Shown here: positions 1 through 8,648 of the stretch, one piece after another
How positions within the stretch are numbered: position 1 is the first letter of the stretch
Layout: every line of letters begins with the position of its first letter
Origin: Rhodospirillales bacterium
GTDB taxonomy: Bacteria; Pseudomonadota; Alphaproteobacteria; Reyranellales; Reyranellaceae
Direction: 5' to 3'
NCBI GenBank assembly: GCA_016699855.1
Contig: CP064988.1
Span: forward strand, 620,001 to 684,000
DNA: 64,000 nt
The notes under the pieces: model-generated
Database searches by the model: none
The model's input: only the letters and a program-made list of their open reading frames with translations
What the model was told of the DNA's origin: nothing
Program-made: the position numbers and the translations under genes

Positions 1-747
1 ACAGGCGGCCCGATCCGGGCGACCGGCGAAGTGACGCTCAACGGCGCAGCCGGAGACGACGCGAGCAACTGGACCGTCGGGTTCCTCCAGGCGCAGTGGA
101 TCGAGACCAACTGGGTATACTACGGCGGCCGGACCAACGCCGACGGCAGCCTGTTCCTGCAGCGCGGCCGGCCGCCAGCCCGCCCGGCGCAGGCGTGCCG
201 CGACAGCGTGGGCGCCGCCAACACGATCTTCTACAACACGTCGGCGGCGTCCAACGGCACGGCGACGGGCACGGCGACATCGACGTTCCCGTTGAAGCTG
301 ACGGTGTCGTTCTTCGACCGGCCCTCCGACAGCGCCAATCTGGTCGAGCAGAACATCAAGACCGGGCAGCCCAACTACATCGCCGAGGCGCAGCTCGAGT
401 TCCATTTCTGCACCGTGCTGACGGTGCGCGATCCCGCCGGCGCCTTCCACCACCAGGCGTCGTTCTACTGGAACCAGCACTGGCAGGGCGCCTTCACGCC
501 GCGCAACTTCACCAACCCGCCGACCGCCTACTCGATCCGCCGCGTCGAGGCCGGAATGGGCGCCAATCTCAGCCATGTCATCATGGGCACGCCGAGCGAC
601 CGGCGGTTCACCGGCGTGCTGACCAGCGCGCAGACGCAGAACTGCAACCAGGTGTTCCAGGCCGCGACCGCGGCCGTCGCGCAAGTGGCCTCGCCGAACC
701 GACACCAGGCCAGCGTCTGGCAGAACTTCGACGTCCGGCGGCCGTGA
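1..747 (+). CDS. Hypothetical protein, 5' end outside the window
   Basis: The frame is open from the left edge, so the true start lies upstream; the GTG at 31 is only the first in-window start codon. The visible 248 residues are rich in Trp, Tyr, Asn and Thr with alternating polar/hydrophobic stretches, which suggests a beta-rich, possibly secreted or surface protein. Distinctive segments are WTVGFLQAQWIETNW near the start and FHHQASFYWNQHWQGAF in the middle. No enzyme motif is recognised. Its stop overlaps a possible GTG start of the next gene (GTGA at 744-747), suggesting co-translation. Function unknown. Confidence 0.6.
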   Translation, partial: TGGPIRATGEVTLNGAAGDDASNWTVGFLQAQWIETNWVYYGGRTNADGSLFLQRGRPPARPAQACRDSVGAANTIFYNTSAASNGTATGTATSTFPLKLTVSFFDRPSDSANLVEQNIKTGQPNYIAEAQLEFHFCTVLTVRDPAGAFHHQASFYWNQHWQGAFTPRNFTNPPTAYSIRRVEAGMGANLSHVIMGTPSDRRFTGVLTSAQTQNCNQVFQAATAAVAQVASPNRHQASVWQNFDVRRP

Positions 748-752
748 CCGCC

Positions 753-1220
753 ATGTCGCCCTCAACCATCCTGGCCGGGACGGCCGCGCTGATCTGGCGC
801 CTCCTGCTGGTCGCCGTCGCCGCCGCGCCCTGCGCGCGCGCGGCCGACCAGGTCTCGATCCGCAACCTCGACCCGCCCGGCGCGTTCGCGGTGGTCAATT
901 CGGGACCCGCGATCAGCCTCAAAACCCGGCTCTCGGTCGAGCGGCTCGACGGCGGAAATTGGGTTCCGGTGGAGGCCGTCGTCGACCTCGTGGCGGTCTG
1001 CAATATGCCGCCGATCCCCTCGTGCACGACGCTGGCGGCCGGCGCGACGCTCGCCCCGCCGCGCTGGAACGGCCTGCAGTGCGGCGGCCAATGCGCCGAG
1101 GGATGCCGCGCCAACGCCTACCACGGCCCCGGCCGGTTCCGCTTCATGGCGACCTCCTGCGACGGCGGCGCGACGTTCGCCGGACCGCCATTCGACCTGC
1201 CGGGCGCTGCGCCGAAGTGA
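753..1220 (+). CDS. Hypothetical exported protein (155 aa)
   Basis: The N-terminus looks like a Sec signal peptide: a hydrophobic core (LLLVAVAAAP) ends in a plausible signal peptidase site, ARA-ADQ, near residue 35. The mature part of about 120 residues has six or seven cysteines in its second half (CNMPPIPSC, CGGQCAEGC, SCDGG), which suggests disulfides in the periplasm. The ATG at 753 is chosen; a GTG at 744 overlapping the upstream stop would add three residues. It probably forms a transcription unit with the preceding gene. No family is recognised. Confidence 0.6.
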   Translation: MSPSTILAGTAALIWRLLLVAVAAAPCARAADQVSIRNLDPPGAFAVVNSGPAISLKTRLSVERLDGGNWVPVEAVVDLVAVCNMPPIPSCTTLAAGATLAPPRWNGLQCGGQCAEGCRANAYHGPGRFRFMATSCDGGATFAGPPFDLPGAAPK

Positions 1221-1233
1221 TCGTCGGCGCGGT

Positions 1234-2199
1234 TCAGCCCTTGTCCTTCACCTGGATGAGCTGATCGAGCTTCTGCGAGTCGATGTCCGTGCGGATCTGC
1301 ATCCACAGCGGCAGGTGGTCCGACATCTGGTAGGTGAACGCCGCCTTGTCGATATCCGGGAACAGCGGCTTGTGGTTCCCGGCGTAGAAGTCGACGACCC
1401 CGCCGGCGCCGCTGAAATTCTCGTGAAACGTCGCGTAGTGCAGGATCTGGTCGTAGCGCTTGTCCTTCTCCAGATTCGAGCCGTGCGTCAGGCCGCGCAG
1501 CGCCCGCGGAATCTGCAGACCGTGCTTCGTGATCGCCTTGAAGTGCGGCCCGTTGGTGGTGGGGATGTTGAAGTCACCCATGACCAGAAGATCGCGGTCC
1601 TCGTTGGTCCTGTCGAGGCGCTTCGCCTCGATCCAGTTGGCAAGCAGCTCCAGCTCGCGCAGCCGGTCGCCCTCCTCGCTCCAGCGCACGTGCGTCGTCA
1701 GAAGCACGAAGTCGAAGTCCCCGGCGCGGAACGAGGCCAGGTACGGCGCGCGCCAGAACGATTCCTGCGGCAGGTACTCCGTGCCCTTCTTCGCGCGCGG
1801 AGTCTGCGCCTCGGCCGCCAGTCCCGTGAACACGGCCGCCCGCGTGTCGTAGACGTAGGCGACGCGCTCGCGGTTGCCGCCAGGGTCGGGCATCGCGTCG
1901 GAGTAGACCGCGCGCCAGTACGGCCCGAGGATCGGCAGCACCCGCGCGAGATCCGACAGGTCGTCGCGCAGCTCGACGATCCCGACCACGTCGAACTGGC
2001 CGATGATCTCCGCGATGTAGTGGATCGCCGCCTCGCTGCGCCGCTTCCGGCCGAACTCGCGTATGTTCCAGGTCGCGATGTTCAGCGTCTCGTCGAGTTT
2101 CGACGACGGGATATTCGCGGCCTCGATGCGCGACCCGAGGGTCTTGAGGCCCTTCGCGATCTCGAGCGACACGTTGCCGTGGAACATCGCCGCCTCCAC
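1234..2199 (-). CDS. Endonuclease/exonuclease/phosphatase-family protein
   Basis: This 321-residue protein has the complete EEP (DNase I/sphingomyelinase-like) motif set in the expected order: Asn in ATWNIREFG (about 44-50), Glu76 in VVGIVELRDD, His170 in LLTTHVRW, the catalytic GDFN at about 208-211 and the terminal SDH at about 293-295. These are metal- and phosphate-binding residues of Mg2+-dependent phosphodiesterases. There is no clear signal peptide, so a cytosolic nuclease or phosphatase is likely; the substrate cannot be told from sequence. The 3' end converges on the gene at 753-1220 with a 13-base gap. ATG at 2199 is used; a second ATG lies five codons in. Confidence 0.85.
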   Translation of the reverse strand: MEAAMFHGNVSLEIAKGLKTLGSRIEAANIPSSKLDETLNIATWNIREFGRKRRSEAAIHYIAEIIGQFDVVGIVELRDDLSDLARVLPILGPYWRAVYSDAMPDPGGNRERVAYVYDTRAAVFTGLAAEAQTPRAKKGTEYLPQESFWRAPYLASFRAGDFDFVLLTTHVRWSEEGDRLRELELLANWIEAKRLDRTNEDRDLLVMGDFNIPTTNGPHFKAITKHGLQIPRALRGLTHGSNLEKDKRYDQILHYATFHENFSGAGGVVDFYAGNHKPLFPDIDKAAFTYQMSDHLPLWMQIRTDIDSQKLDQLIQVKDKG

Positions 2200-2239
2200 C
2201 GGTTGCGCGCGGCGATGCTAACACCCGCCGGCTCGGCTG

Positions 2240-2806
2240 TCAGGGGTGGATGACGATCGCCGCGCCGTCGGGGACGAGCGACCAGATCTCCCGCATCTCG
2301 GCGTCGGTCACCGCGACGCATCCCGCCGTCCAGTCGCGACGCTGCCGCCACCACGCCAGCCAGCCCCGCCCGTTCGGCTGTCCGTGGATCATGATGTCGC
2401 CACCCGGATCGACTCCGGCTTCACGTGCCCGCTCGACATCGGCCGGATCGGGGTACGACACGTGAAGCGACAGGTGGAAAAGGCTGCGCCCATTGCGCCA
2501 GTCGATGACGTAGCGACCTTCCGGCGTGCGGCCGTCACCCTGGCGGCGCTTGGCGCCGACGGCGTCGATTCCGAGGGCGATCCGGTACTCTCGCAGCACG
2601 CGCCCGTCGCGGCTCAGCACCATGCGTCGGGCCGCCTTGTGGACCTCGATCAGATCGGCCTGTTCGGCCGCGGCGGTCGGTGGCGCTGAAGCCGGCACAT
2701 GGCGCTCCATGGCGACGAGGAGGATCGCGCCGAGCGCGACGACGACGGCGGCGACGACACACGCGATCAATAGGCGGTCGATCGACATCGCCACAGGATC
2801 GCCCAC
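2240..2806 (-). CDS. L,D-transpeptidase (YkuD fold), membrane-anchored
   Basis: The 188-residue protein has an N-terminal membrane segment (about residues 11-33) followed by a YkuD-type catalytic domain. The signature is present: His141 in MIHGQPN and the nucleophile Cys163 in WTAGCVAVTD, with RTPEGRY (93-99) typical of the family. Such enzymes form 3-3 cross-links in peptidoglycan or attach proteins to it from the periplasmic side. The conserved Arg of the usual SxGCxR signature is replaced (GCVAV), as in several short proteobacterial members. ATG at 2806 is given; an ATG at 2788 would also keep the anchor. Confidence 0.85.
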   Translation of the reverse strand: MGDPVAMSIDRLLIACVVAAVVVALGAILLVAMERHVPASAPPTAAAEQADLIEVHKAARRMVLSRDGRVLREYRIALGIDAVGAKRRQGDGRTPEGRYVIDWRNGRSLFHLSLHVSYPDPADVERAREAGVDPGGDIMIHGQPNGRGWLAWWRQRRDWTAGCVAVTDAEMREIWSLVPDGAAIVIHP

Positions 2807-2871
2807 AATCCAACCTAGGTCACGCCCGACGGCGCCCCACCGGGGGCGCCCGGCGCGGCGAGGGTATCGGC

Positions 2872-3675
2872 ATGGGCTTTTCCGCGACGGGGCCGGTGGT
2901 CGTCCGACTGCTCGGCATGCTGATCGCCGCGATGGGCGCGCGGATGGCGGTGGCGGCCGACCTCGTCCCGCACGAGGCGACGTACATCGTCCGCTTCGGG
3001 ACCGCGCCCGACGGTATGCGGATCGGCACCGCGCGCCAGCAGCTCACGCACGACTGCCGGACGTGGCGGATCGAGCGCGACGTGGCGACCGACATCGCGC
3101 TGGGACCGGCGTTGCGCCTGACCACCGAGTCGCGGTTGAAGGGCCAGGAACCACGCGGGGCCGCGCGCTTCGACTACAAGGTCGACCGCAGCCAGGGCGC
3201 GACGACGGAGCGTCACGCCGGTTGGGCGGTCTCCAGCCGTTCCGGCGCCCGCGCCGAGATCACCGTCGGCGGCCGCGCGCCGGTCGCGATCGATCTCCCC
3301 GGCGGAGTCTCGATGCCGGTCCAGGCGATCGCGCGCGTGATCGACGCCCTGAAGGGCGGACGCACGGTGTTCTCGTTCACGGTGTTCGATCCCGAACTCA
3401 CGTCGGGCGCGCTGCTGGTCGACGGCGGATTGGCCTCCGCCGACATGCTTCGGCCAGCGCGGATAGACTCCCCGGTGCCCGACGCCCGCGCCTGGCCGGT
3501 GACCATCGCGTTCACCCGCGCGCGCGAAGGCGGCAGACCGTTGTTCACGCTGACGGGCCTGATCTACGAGAATGGCGCGCTCGACCGGCTGTCGATCGAA
3601 AGCGGCCTGATCGCGGCCGGCGCCGACCTCGTCGCGTTCCAGCCGTTGCCAGTCCCGACCTGCCCCAGCTCCTAG
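2872..3675 (+). CDS. EipB-like periplasmic envelope protein (DUF1849)
   Basis: The 267-residue product begins with a hydrophobic signal sequence ending near AVAADL (about residues 24-26). The mature domain starts with HEATYIVRFG and contains THDCRTW, TTESRL and AIARVIDALKGG segments that match my memory of the EipB/DUF1849 family, a periplasmic beta-spiral protein linked to envelope integrity in Brucella and other alphaproteobacteria. Two cysteines (DC in THDCRTW and the C-terminal PTCPSS) are placed to form the disulfide known in EipB. ATG at 2872 is preferred over upstream in-frame starts because it places the signal peptide at the N-terminus. Confidence 0.7.
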   Translation: MGFSATGPVVVRLLGMLIAAMGARMAVAADLVPHEATYIVRFGTAPDGMRIGTARQQLTHDCRTWRIERDVATDIALGPALRLTTESRLKGQEPRGAARFDYKVDRSQGATTERHAGWAVSSRSGARAEITVGGRAPVAIDLPGGVSMPVQAIARVIDALKGGRTVFSFTVFDPELTSGALLVDGGLASADMLRPARIDSPVPDARAWPVTIAFTRAREGGRPLFTLTGLIYENGALDRLSIESGLIAAGADLVAFQPLPVPTCPSS

Positions 3676-3817
3676 GCCGATCGCCGCGCGGCGATCCCGG
3701 ATGGTGGGCCGATCCGTCGTGCCACCTCACGGAATATTCACTTAGGTTCATCGCGCGTTCGCGTTGTATGACCGCCAGCCCGCCGCGACGCGCGGGCCGG
3801 GGAGTCGACGGCGCGGA

Positions 3818-5260
3818 ATGGCCAAGTGCACGATCGTCTGGTTTCGCCGCGACCTGCGGCTGGCGGACAACCCGGCCGTCGCCGCCGCCATCGCGCGCGG
3901 CGCGCCGGTGGTGCCCGTGTACATCCTCGACGAGTCGACCGGCGGCGACTGGCGCACGGGGGCGGCGCAACGCTGGTGGCTCCACCACAGCCTCGCCGCC
4001 CTCGACTCGGATCTGCGCGCGCGCGGATCGCGGCTCGTCCTGCGCCGCGGACCGGCGGATCAGGCGATCCGCGCGCTCCAGCGCGAGACCGGCGCCTCGA
4101 GCGTCCTATGGAACCGCCGCTACGACGCCCCCGGCCGGTCCTTGGACGGCGTCATCAAATCGGGACTCCGCGAGGACGGCGTCGCAGCCGAGAGCTTCAA
4201 CGCCGCCCTCCTGTTCGAGCCGCTCACGGTGCGCACCAAGGCCGGCGGCCATTTCCGAGTCTACACGCCGTTCGTGAAGGCCTGCCGCGCCCTTCCCGAG
4301 CCCGCCGCCCCGCTGCCGGCGCCCCTGCGGATCCCGGCGCCCGCGTCATGGCCGGACTCCGATCCGCTGGACTCGTGGCGCTTGCTGCCGCGATCGCCGG
4401 ACTGGGCCGGCGGTCTGCGCGAGACCTGGACGCCGGGTGAGGCCGGTGCGCGCACCCGTCTCGCGTCCTTCCTCGACGGTGGGCTCGCCCGCTACGCGGC
4501 GCGGCGCGACCGGCCAGATGTCGACGGCACCTCGCGGCTGTCGCCGCACCTCGCGCTCGGCGAGATCGGACCACGACAGATCTGGATGGGCGCGCGTGAC
4601 GTAGAACGGTCGGAAGGCGGCGACGGCCCGGCGAAGTTCCTCGCCGAGCTGTTGTGGCGCGAGTTCTGTCACCATCAGTTGTTCCACGAGGAATCCCTGC
4701 CCGAGAATCCCGTGCGTCCGGAGTTCGCCGCGTTCCCCTGGCGGCCGTCCCCGGCGCTCCTCGCCGCCTGGCGGAAGGGCGCCACCGGGGTGCCGATCGT
4801 CGACGCCGGCATGCGTCAACTCTGGCGCACCGGCTGGATGCACAACCGCGTGCGCATGGTCGTCGGCTCGTTCCTGGTGAAGAACCTCCTCCAGCCATGG
4901 CGGGACGGCGAGGCTTGGTTCTGGGACACGCTGGTCGACGCCGACCTCGCCAACAACGCGGCCGGCTGGCAGTGGGTCGCGGGCTGCGGCGCCGACGCCG
5001 CGCCGTTCTTCAGGGTCTTCAATCCCGTGCTTCAAGGCGAGCGCTTCGATTCCGCCGGCGCCTACGTGCGTCGCTACATACCCGAGCTCGCGGCGTTGCC
5101 CGACGACTTCATCCACAAGCCGTGGACCGCCGGCGCGTCGGTCCTGCGGAAGGCCGGCGTGACGCTCGGCGCGACCTATCCCGAGCCGGTCGTCGACCTC
5201 GCGGCGTCGCGGGCGCGCGCGCTCGAGGCGTTCGCCTCGTTGCGGCGCGGCGCGACGTGA
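3818..5260 (+). CDS. phrB: Deoxyribodipyrimidine photolyase
   Basis: This 480-residue flavoprotein uses light to split cyclobutane pyrimidine dimers in DNA. The N-terminal alpha/beta antenna-binding domain opens with TIVWFRRDLRLADNPA. The C-terminal FAD domain carries LWRTGWMHNRVRM, the run from FWDTLVDADLANNAAGWQWVAG, and PYxxFRVFNP-like PFFRVFNPVLQGERFD, all hallmarks of class I photolyase. ATG at 3818 puts the conserved start of the domain four residues in; upstream in-frame starts would add a non-conserved arginine-rich tail. It heads a tightly packed cluster; its stop overlaps the next start (GTGA, 5257-5260), which supports co-regulation in a light or oxidative-stress response. Confidence 0.95.
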   Translation: MAKCTIVWFRRDLRLADNPAVAAAIARGAPVVPVYILDESTGGDWRTGAAQRWWLHHSLAALDSDLRARGSRLVLRRGPADQAIRALQRETGASSVLWNRRYDAPGRSLDGVIKSGLREDGVAAESFNAALLFEPLTVRTKAGGHFRVYTPFVKACRALPEPAAPLPAPLRIPAPASWPDSDPLDSWRLLPRSPDWAGGLRETWTPGEAGARTRLASFLDGGLARYAARRDRPDVDGTSRLSPHLALGEIGPRQIWMGARDVERSEGGDGPAKFLAELLWREFCHHQLFHEESLPENPVRPEFAAFPWRPSPALLAAWRKGATGVPIVDAGMRQLWRTGWMHNRVRMVVGSFLVKNLLQPWRDGEAWFWDTLVDADLANNAAGWQWVAGCGADAAPFFRVFNPVLQGERFDSAGAYVRRYIPELAALPDDFIHKPWTAGASVLRKAGVTLGATYPEPVVDLAASRARALEAFASLRRGAT

Positions 5261-6567
5261 GCGCCGCGCCCGCCCGCCGGCCCGCCCGCATCGCGGTCGT
5301 CGGCTCCGGCGTCGCCGGTCTCGGCGCGGCGTGGCTGCTGTCGGCCGCCAACGAAGTCGTCGTCTACGAGAAGGAGGCCCGCCTCGGCGGCCACAGCAAC
5401 ACGGTCGACGTCCCGATCGATGGGCGGATCGTCCCGGTCGACACCGGCTTCATCGTGTTCAACGAGCCGAACTATCCGAATCTCGTCGCGCTTCTCGACC
5501 ACATCGGGGTCGCTACGCATTGGAGCGACATGAGCTTCGCGGTCAGCCTCGACGGCGGCCGCTACGAATATGGCAGCGGCTGGCTGCCGTTCGTCGGCCA
5601 GCCCGCCAACGTCCTGCGGCCGCGGCATTGGCGGCTGCTCGGCGACATCCTGCGCTTCAACCGCGAGGCGCCGCGCCTGCTCACGGAGGCCGAGGACCTG
5701 TCGCTGACACTGGGCGGCTACCTCGCCGCGAACGGCTACCCCCTGTCGTTCGCGCAGCGCTATCTCGTGCCGATGGCGGGATGCATCTGGTCGGCGCCGA
5801 TGCGCGACATGCTGGCGTATCCCGCGCAGACGCTGGTGCGCTTCTTCTCGAACCACGGTTTGCTGCGCGTCGCCGACCAGCTGCGCTGGCGCACCGTGGC
5901 CGGCGGCAGCCGCGCCTACGTCGAGAAGCTGGCGGTGCCGGCGCGCGCCGAGGTCCGGCTTTCGACTCCCGCGACGACGATCGTGCGCGACGGGCCTCGT
6001 GCCCGGATCCGCGACGGCGCCGGACAATGGGACTCGTTCGACGCCGTCGTGGTCGCCACGCACGGCGACCAGGCGCTGACGCTGCTCGACTCGCCCAGCG
6101 AGCGGGAGCGCTCGATCCTCGGTTCCTTCCGCTATGCCCGCAACCACGCCGTCCTGCACGCCGACGCGGCGGTCATGCCGACGCGGCGCGCGGTGTGGTC
6201 GAGCTGGAACTACGTGGCGCCGGAGGGCGACTGGGAGTCGCCCGCCAGCCTGACCTACTGGATGAACCGGCTGCAGGGCCTCGACCCCGCGCGCGATCTG
6301 TTCGTGTCGCTCAACCCCTCGCGGCCGCCGCGCGACGAGGCGGTGTTCGCCGCCTTCGACTATGAGCATCCGCTGTTCGACCGCGCCGCGCTGGAGGCGC
6401 AACGGCGGTTGCCCGAGATCCAGGGGACGGGCGGCATCGAATTCTGCGGCAGCTACTGCGGCTACGGCTTCCACGAGGACGCGCTCGCCGCCGGCCTCGA
6501 CGCCGCCGAGCGCCTCGGCGCGCGTCGGCCCTGGCCGCGGCCGCCGTCGCGCGTCGACGGCCGATGA
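5257..6567 (+). CDS. FAD-dependent amine-oxidase-like oxidoreductase of the CFA/photolyase cluster
   Basis: The 436-residue protein starts (GTG) with a Rossmann dinucleotide-binding motif, IAVVGSGVAGLGAAWLLS, followed by YEKEARLGGHSNT and PVDTGFIVFNEPNYPNL, which define the family of flavoproteins that co-occur with DUF1365 and cyclopropane-synthase genes. The C-terminus has the FAD-binding end motif IEFCGSYCGYGFHEDAL. It is translationally coupled on both sides (GTGA with phrB, ATGA with the next gene). A role in modifying unsaturated or methylated acyl chains is suggested by comparison with the desaturase step of bacterial furan fatty acid synthesis; the assignment to that step is inference. 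Confidence 0.85.
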   Translation: MSAAPARRPARIAVVGSGVAGLGAAWLLSAANEVVVYEKEARLGGHSNTVDVPIDGRIVPVDTGFIVFNEPNYPNLVALLDHIGVATHWSDMSFAVSLDGGRYEYGSGWLPFVGQPANVLRPRHWRLLGDILRFNREAPRLLTEAEDLSLTLGGYLAANGYPLSFAQRYLVPMAGCIWSAPMRDMLAYPAQTLVRFFSNHGLLRVADQLRWRTVAGGSRAYVEKLAVPARAEVRLSTPATTIVRDGPRARIRDGAGQWDSFDAVVVATHGDQALTLLDSPSERERSILGSFRYARNHAVLHADAAVMPTRRAVWSSWNYVAPEGDWESPASLTYWMNRLQGLDPARDLFVSLNPSRPPRDEAVFAAFDYEHPLFDRAALEAQRRLPEIQGTGGIEFCGSYCGYGFHEDALAAGLDAAERLGARRPWPRPPSRVDGR

Positions 6568-7391
6568 GCGTCGCGGCCGGCCGGCGGTCCAGCGCGGCGC
6601 ACGCCGGCGTCCCGGCCCGGCGCGCCCCGGTCGCGGCCGGCCTGCTGACCGCGGAGGTTTCCCACGCCCGGCTACGGCCGCGTCCGCACGCGTTCCGCTA
6701 CCGCGTCTCCTATCTGACGGTCGCCCTCGACGAGATCGACGCGCTCGACCGGCCAGGGTTCGGAGTCGACCGGGCGGCGCCGGTCTCGTTCCACCGGCGC
6801 GACCACGGCGCGCGCGACGGCGGCGATTTGGCGACGTGGATCCGAGCGGAGCTCTCAGCCTGGGGCCTGGACTCGATCTGCGATGGCCGCGTCGTCCTCC
6901 AGACCTCGCCGCGGCTGCTTGGCTACGTCTTCAACCCCGTCAGCTTCTGGTACTGCCACGACTCGGCGGGCGCCCTGCGCGCCGTGCTGTGCGCGGTGTC
7001 AAACACCTTCGGCGAGCGCCACAACTACCTGGTGTTCCACGAGGACCGCCGCCCGATCGCGCCCGACGACTGGCTGGAGGGCCGCAAGGCGTTCCACGTG
7101 TCGCCGTTCCTGGCGGTGGCCGGCATCTACCGCTTCCGGTTCCGGCTGGCCGCGGACCATGTCCGGGTCGACATCCAGCTGCGCGACGGCGACGGTCCGA
7201 TCCTGACGACCTCCGTCGCCGGGCGCCGCGCGCCGCTGGACGACCGGGCGGTCCGCCGCTGGATCGTGCGCAATCCGCTGATGACAATCGGGGTGGTTTT
7301 CCGGATACACTGGCAGGCGTTGAGGCTATGGCGGAAACGGGCGCGGTTCTTCAGAAAGCCCGATCCGCCGAGGGAGACGACGACGAGATGA
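6564..7391 (+). CDS. DUF1365 domain protein
   Basis: The 275-residue protein matches DUF1365: SHARLRPRPHAFRYRVSYL near residue 35, LGYVFNPVSFWYCHD in the middle, and GERHNYLVFHE, ending with RNPLMTIGVVFRIHWQALRLW. DUF1365 proteins are nearly always encoded between an FAD oxidoreductase and a cyclopropane-synthase-family methyltransferase, as here, but their chemistry is not established; a role in membrane acyl-chain modification is inferred from context. ATG overlaps the upstream stop (6564-6567) and its own stop overlaps the next start (7388-7391). Confidence 0.9.
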   Translation: MSVAAGRRSSAAHAGVPARRAPVAAGLLTAEVSHARLRPRPHAFRYRVSYLTVALDEIDALDRPGFGVDRAAPVSFHRRDHGARDGGDLATWIRAELSAWGLDSICDGRVVLQTSPRLLGYVFNPVSFWYCHDSAGALRAVLCAVSNTFGERHNYLVFHEDRRPIAPDDWLEGRKAFHVSPFLAVAGIYRFRFRLAADHVRVDIQLRDGDGPILTTSVAGRRAPLDDRAVRRWIVRNPLMTIGVVFRIHWQALRLWRKRARFFRKPDPPRETTTR

Positions 7392-8572
7392 CTGAGACGC
7401 CGCCCGCCGCGGGGCTCGCGTTGCGCGCCTTGCAACGCCTGAAAGCCGGCAGCCTCGACCTCGTCTTGCCGGACGGCTCGCGCCGACGCTTCGAAGGCGC
7501 GGAGCCCGGGCCGGCCGCGGAACTCCGGGTCAACGACTGGAAGCTGTTCACGCGGGTGCTCTCCGCCGGAGATATCGGCCTCGCGGAGGGTTATGCGGCC
7601 GGGGAGTGCGACACGCCCGACCTCGTGCGCCTGATCGAGCTGCTGGCGGTCAACGAGTCCGGCCTCGGCGGCATCGCCTATGGCCGCTGGTGGCGCAATC
7701 TGGTGCTGCGGCTGCGGCATCTCGTGCGCGACAACACCCGTGGCGGGGCGCGCCGCAACATCCATACCCACTACGATCTCGGCAACGAGTTCTACGCGCT
7801 GTGGCTCGACCCGACGATGACCTACTCCTCGGCGCTGTACGGCGACGACGCCTCGCGGCCGCTCGACGCCGCGCAACGCGCCAAGTACGAGCGCATCCTC
7901 GACCGCCTCGGCACGCGGCAGGGTGACACGCTGCTGGAGATCGGGTGCGGCTGGGGCGGCTTCGCCGAGACGGCCGCGCGGCGCGGCCTGCGCGTGACCG
8001 GGCTGACGATCTCGGAGCGTCAGATGTCGTTCGCGCGCGAACGTCTGGCACGCCAGGGGCTGGACGCCAACGCCAGGATCGAGTTCTGCGACTACCGCGA
8101 CGCCACTGGCGCCTACGACCACATCGTCTCGATCGAGATGATCGAGGCGGTCGGCGAGCGCCACTGGCCGTCGTACTTCGCCACTCTAAAGCAGCGGTTG
8201 AACCCTGGCGGCAAGGCGATCGTGCAGGCTATCACCATCGCGGACTCGTTCTTCCACAGCTACCGGCGGCGGGCCGATTTCATCCAGACCTACGTGTTCC
8301 CCGGCGGCATGCTGCCGACCTCGTCCATCCTGGTCGAGCAGGCGCGGCGCGTCGGCCTGCGACTGGCCGGCGAGTTCGGCTTCGGACCCGACTACGCGCG
8401 CACCCTGCGTTCGTGGCTCGAGCGCTTCGACCAACGCGTTGGCGGCGTGAAGTCCCTGGGCTTCGACGACCGCTTCGTGCGGCTGTGGCGCTATTACCTC
8501 GCGTACTGCGCCGCCGGCTTCACGACCCGCCGCACCGACGTCGTCCAGGCGGAGTTCACCCACGCCGGGTGA
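7388..8572 (+). CDS. Cyclopropane-fatty-acyl-phospholipid synthase-family methyltransferase
   Basis: The 394-residue SAM-dependent methyltransferase acts on double bonds of phospholipid acyl chains. Family landmarks are HTHYDLGNEFYALWLDPTM, the SAM-binding LLEIGCGWGGFAETAA, SIEMIEAVGERHWPSYF, and FIQTYVFPGGMLPT. The N-terminal domain (about 1-110) is the lipid-binding part. It may make cyclopropane rings or, as in the UfaM branch of the family, simple methyl-branched acyl chains; sequence alone does not decide. ATG at 7388 is selected for its ATGA overlap; an in-frame ATG at 7328 is possible. Confidence 0.93.
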   Translation: MTETPPAAGLALRALQRLKAGSLDLVLPDGSRRRFEGAEPGPAAELRVNDWKLFTRVLSAGDIGLAEGYAAGECDTPDLVRLIELLAVNESGLGGIAYGRWWRNLVLRLRHLVRDNTRGGARRNIHTHYDLGNEFYALWLDPTMTYSSALYGDDASRPLDAAQRAKYERILDRLGTRQGDTLLEIGCGWGGFAETAARRGLRVTGLTISERQMSFARERLARQGLDANARIEFCDYRDATGAYDHIVSIEMIEAVGERHWPSYFATLKQRLNPGGKAIVQAITIADSFFHSYRRRADFIQTYVFPGGMLPTSSILVEQARRVGLRLAGEFGFGPDYARTLRSWLERFDQRVGGVKSLGFDDRFVRLWRYYLAYCAAGFTTRRTDVVQAEFTHAG

Positions 8573-8648
8573 ACCGCGCCCCCCTTGCGGACACGGCCGG
8601 CGACCGCATATCTCCCCGAACAACAGCTCCTAAGACAGGCAGGCCTCC

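Noticed and set aside
96..1220. A 374-residue arginine/proline-rich plus-strand protein covering both left-edge genes
   Set aside because: The first part is a shadow frame of the gene ending at 747. Only the part from 753 has signal-peptide and coding character.
3676..3817. An ECF (GGAAC...CGTT) promoter before the photolyase gene
   Set aside because: GGAAT and CGTT occur but 20-21 bases apart rather than 16-17, and the first box is imperfect, so I do not call a promoter.
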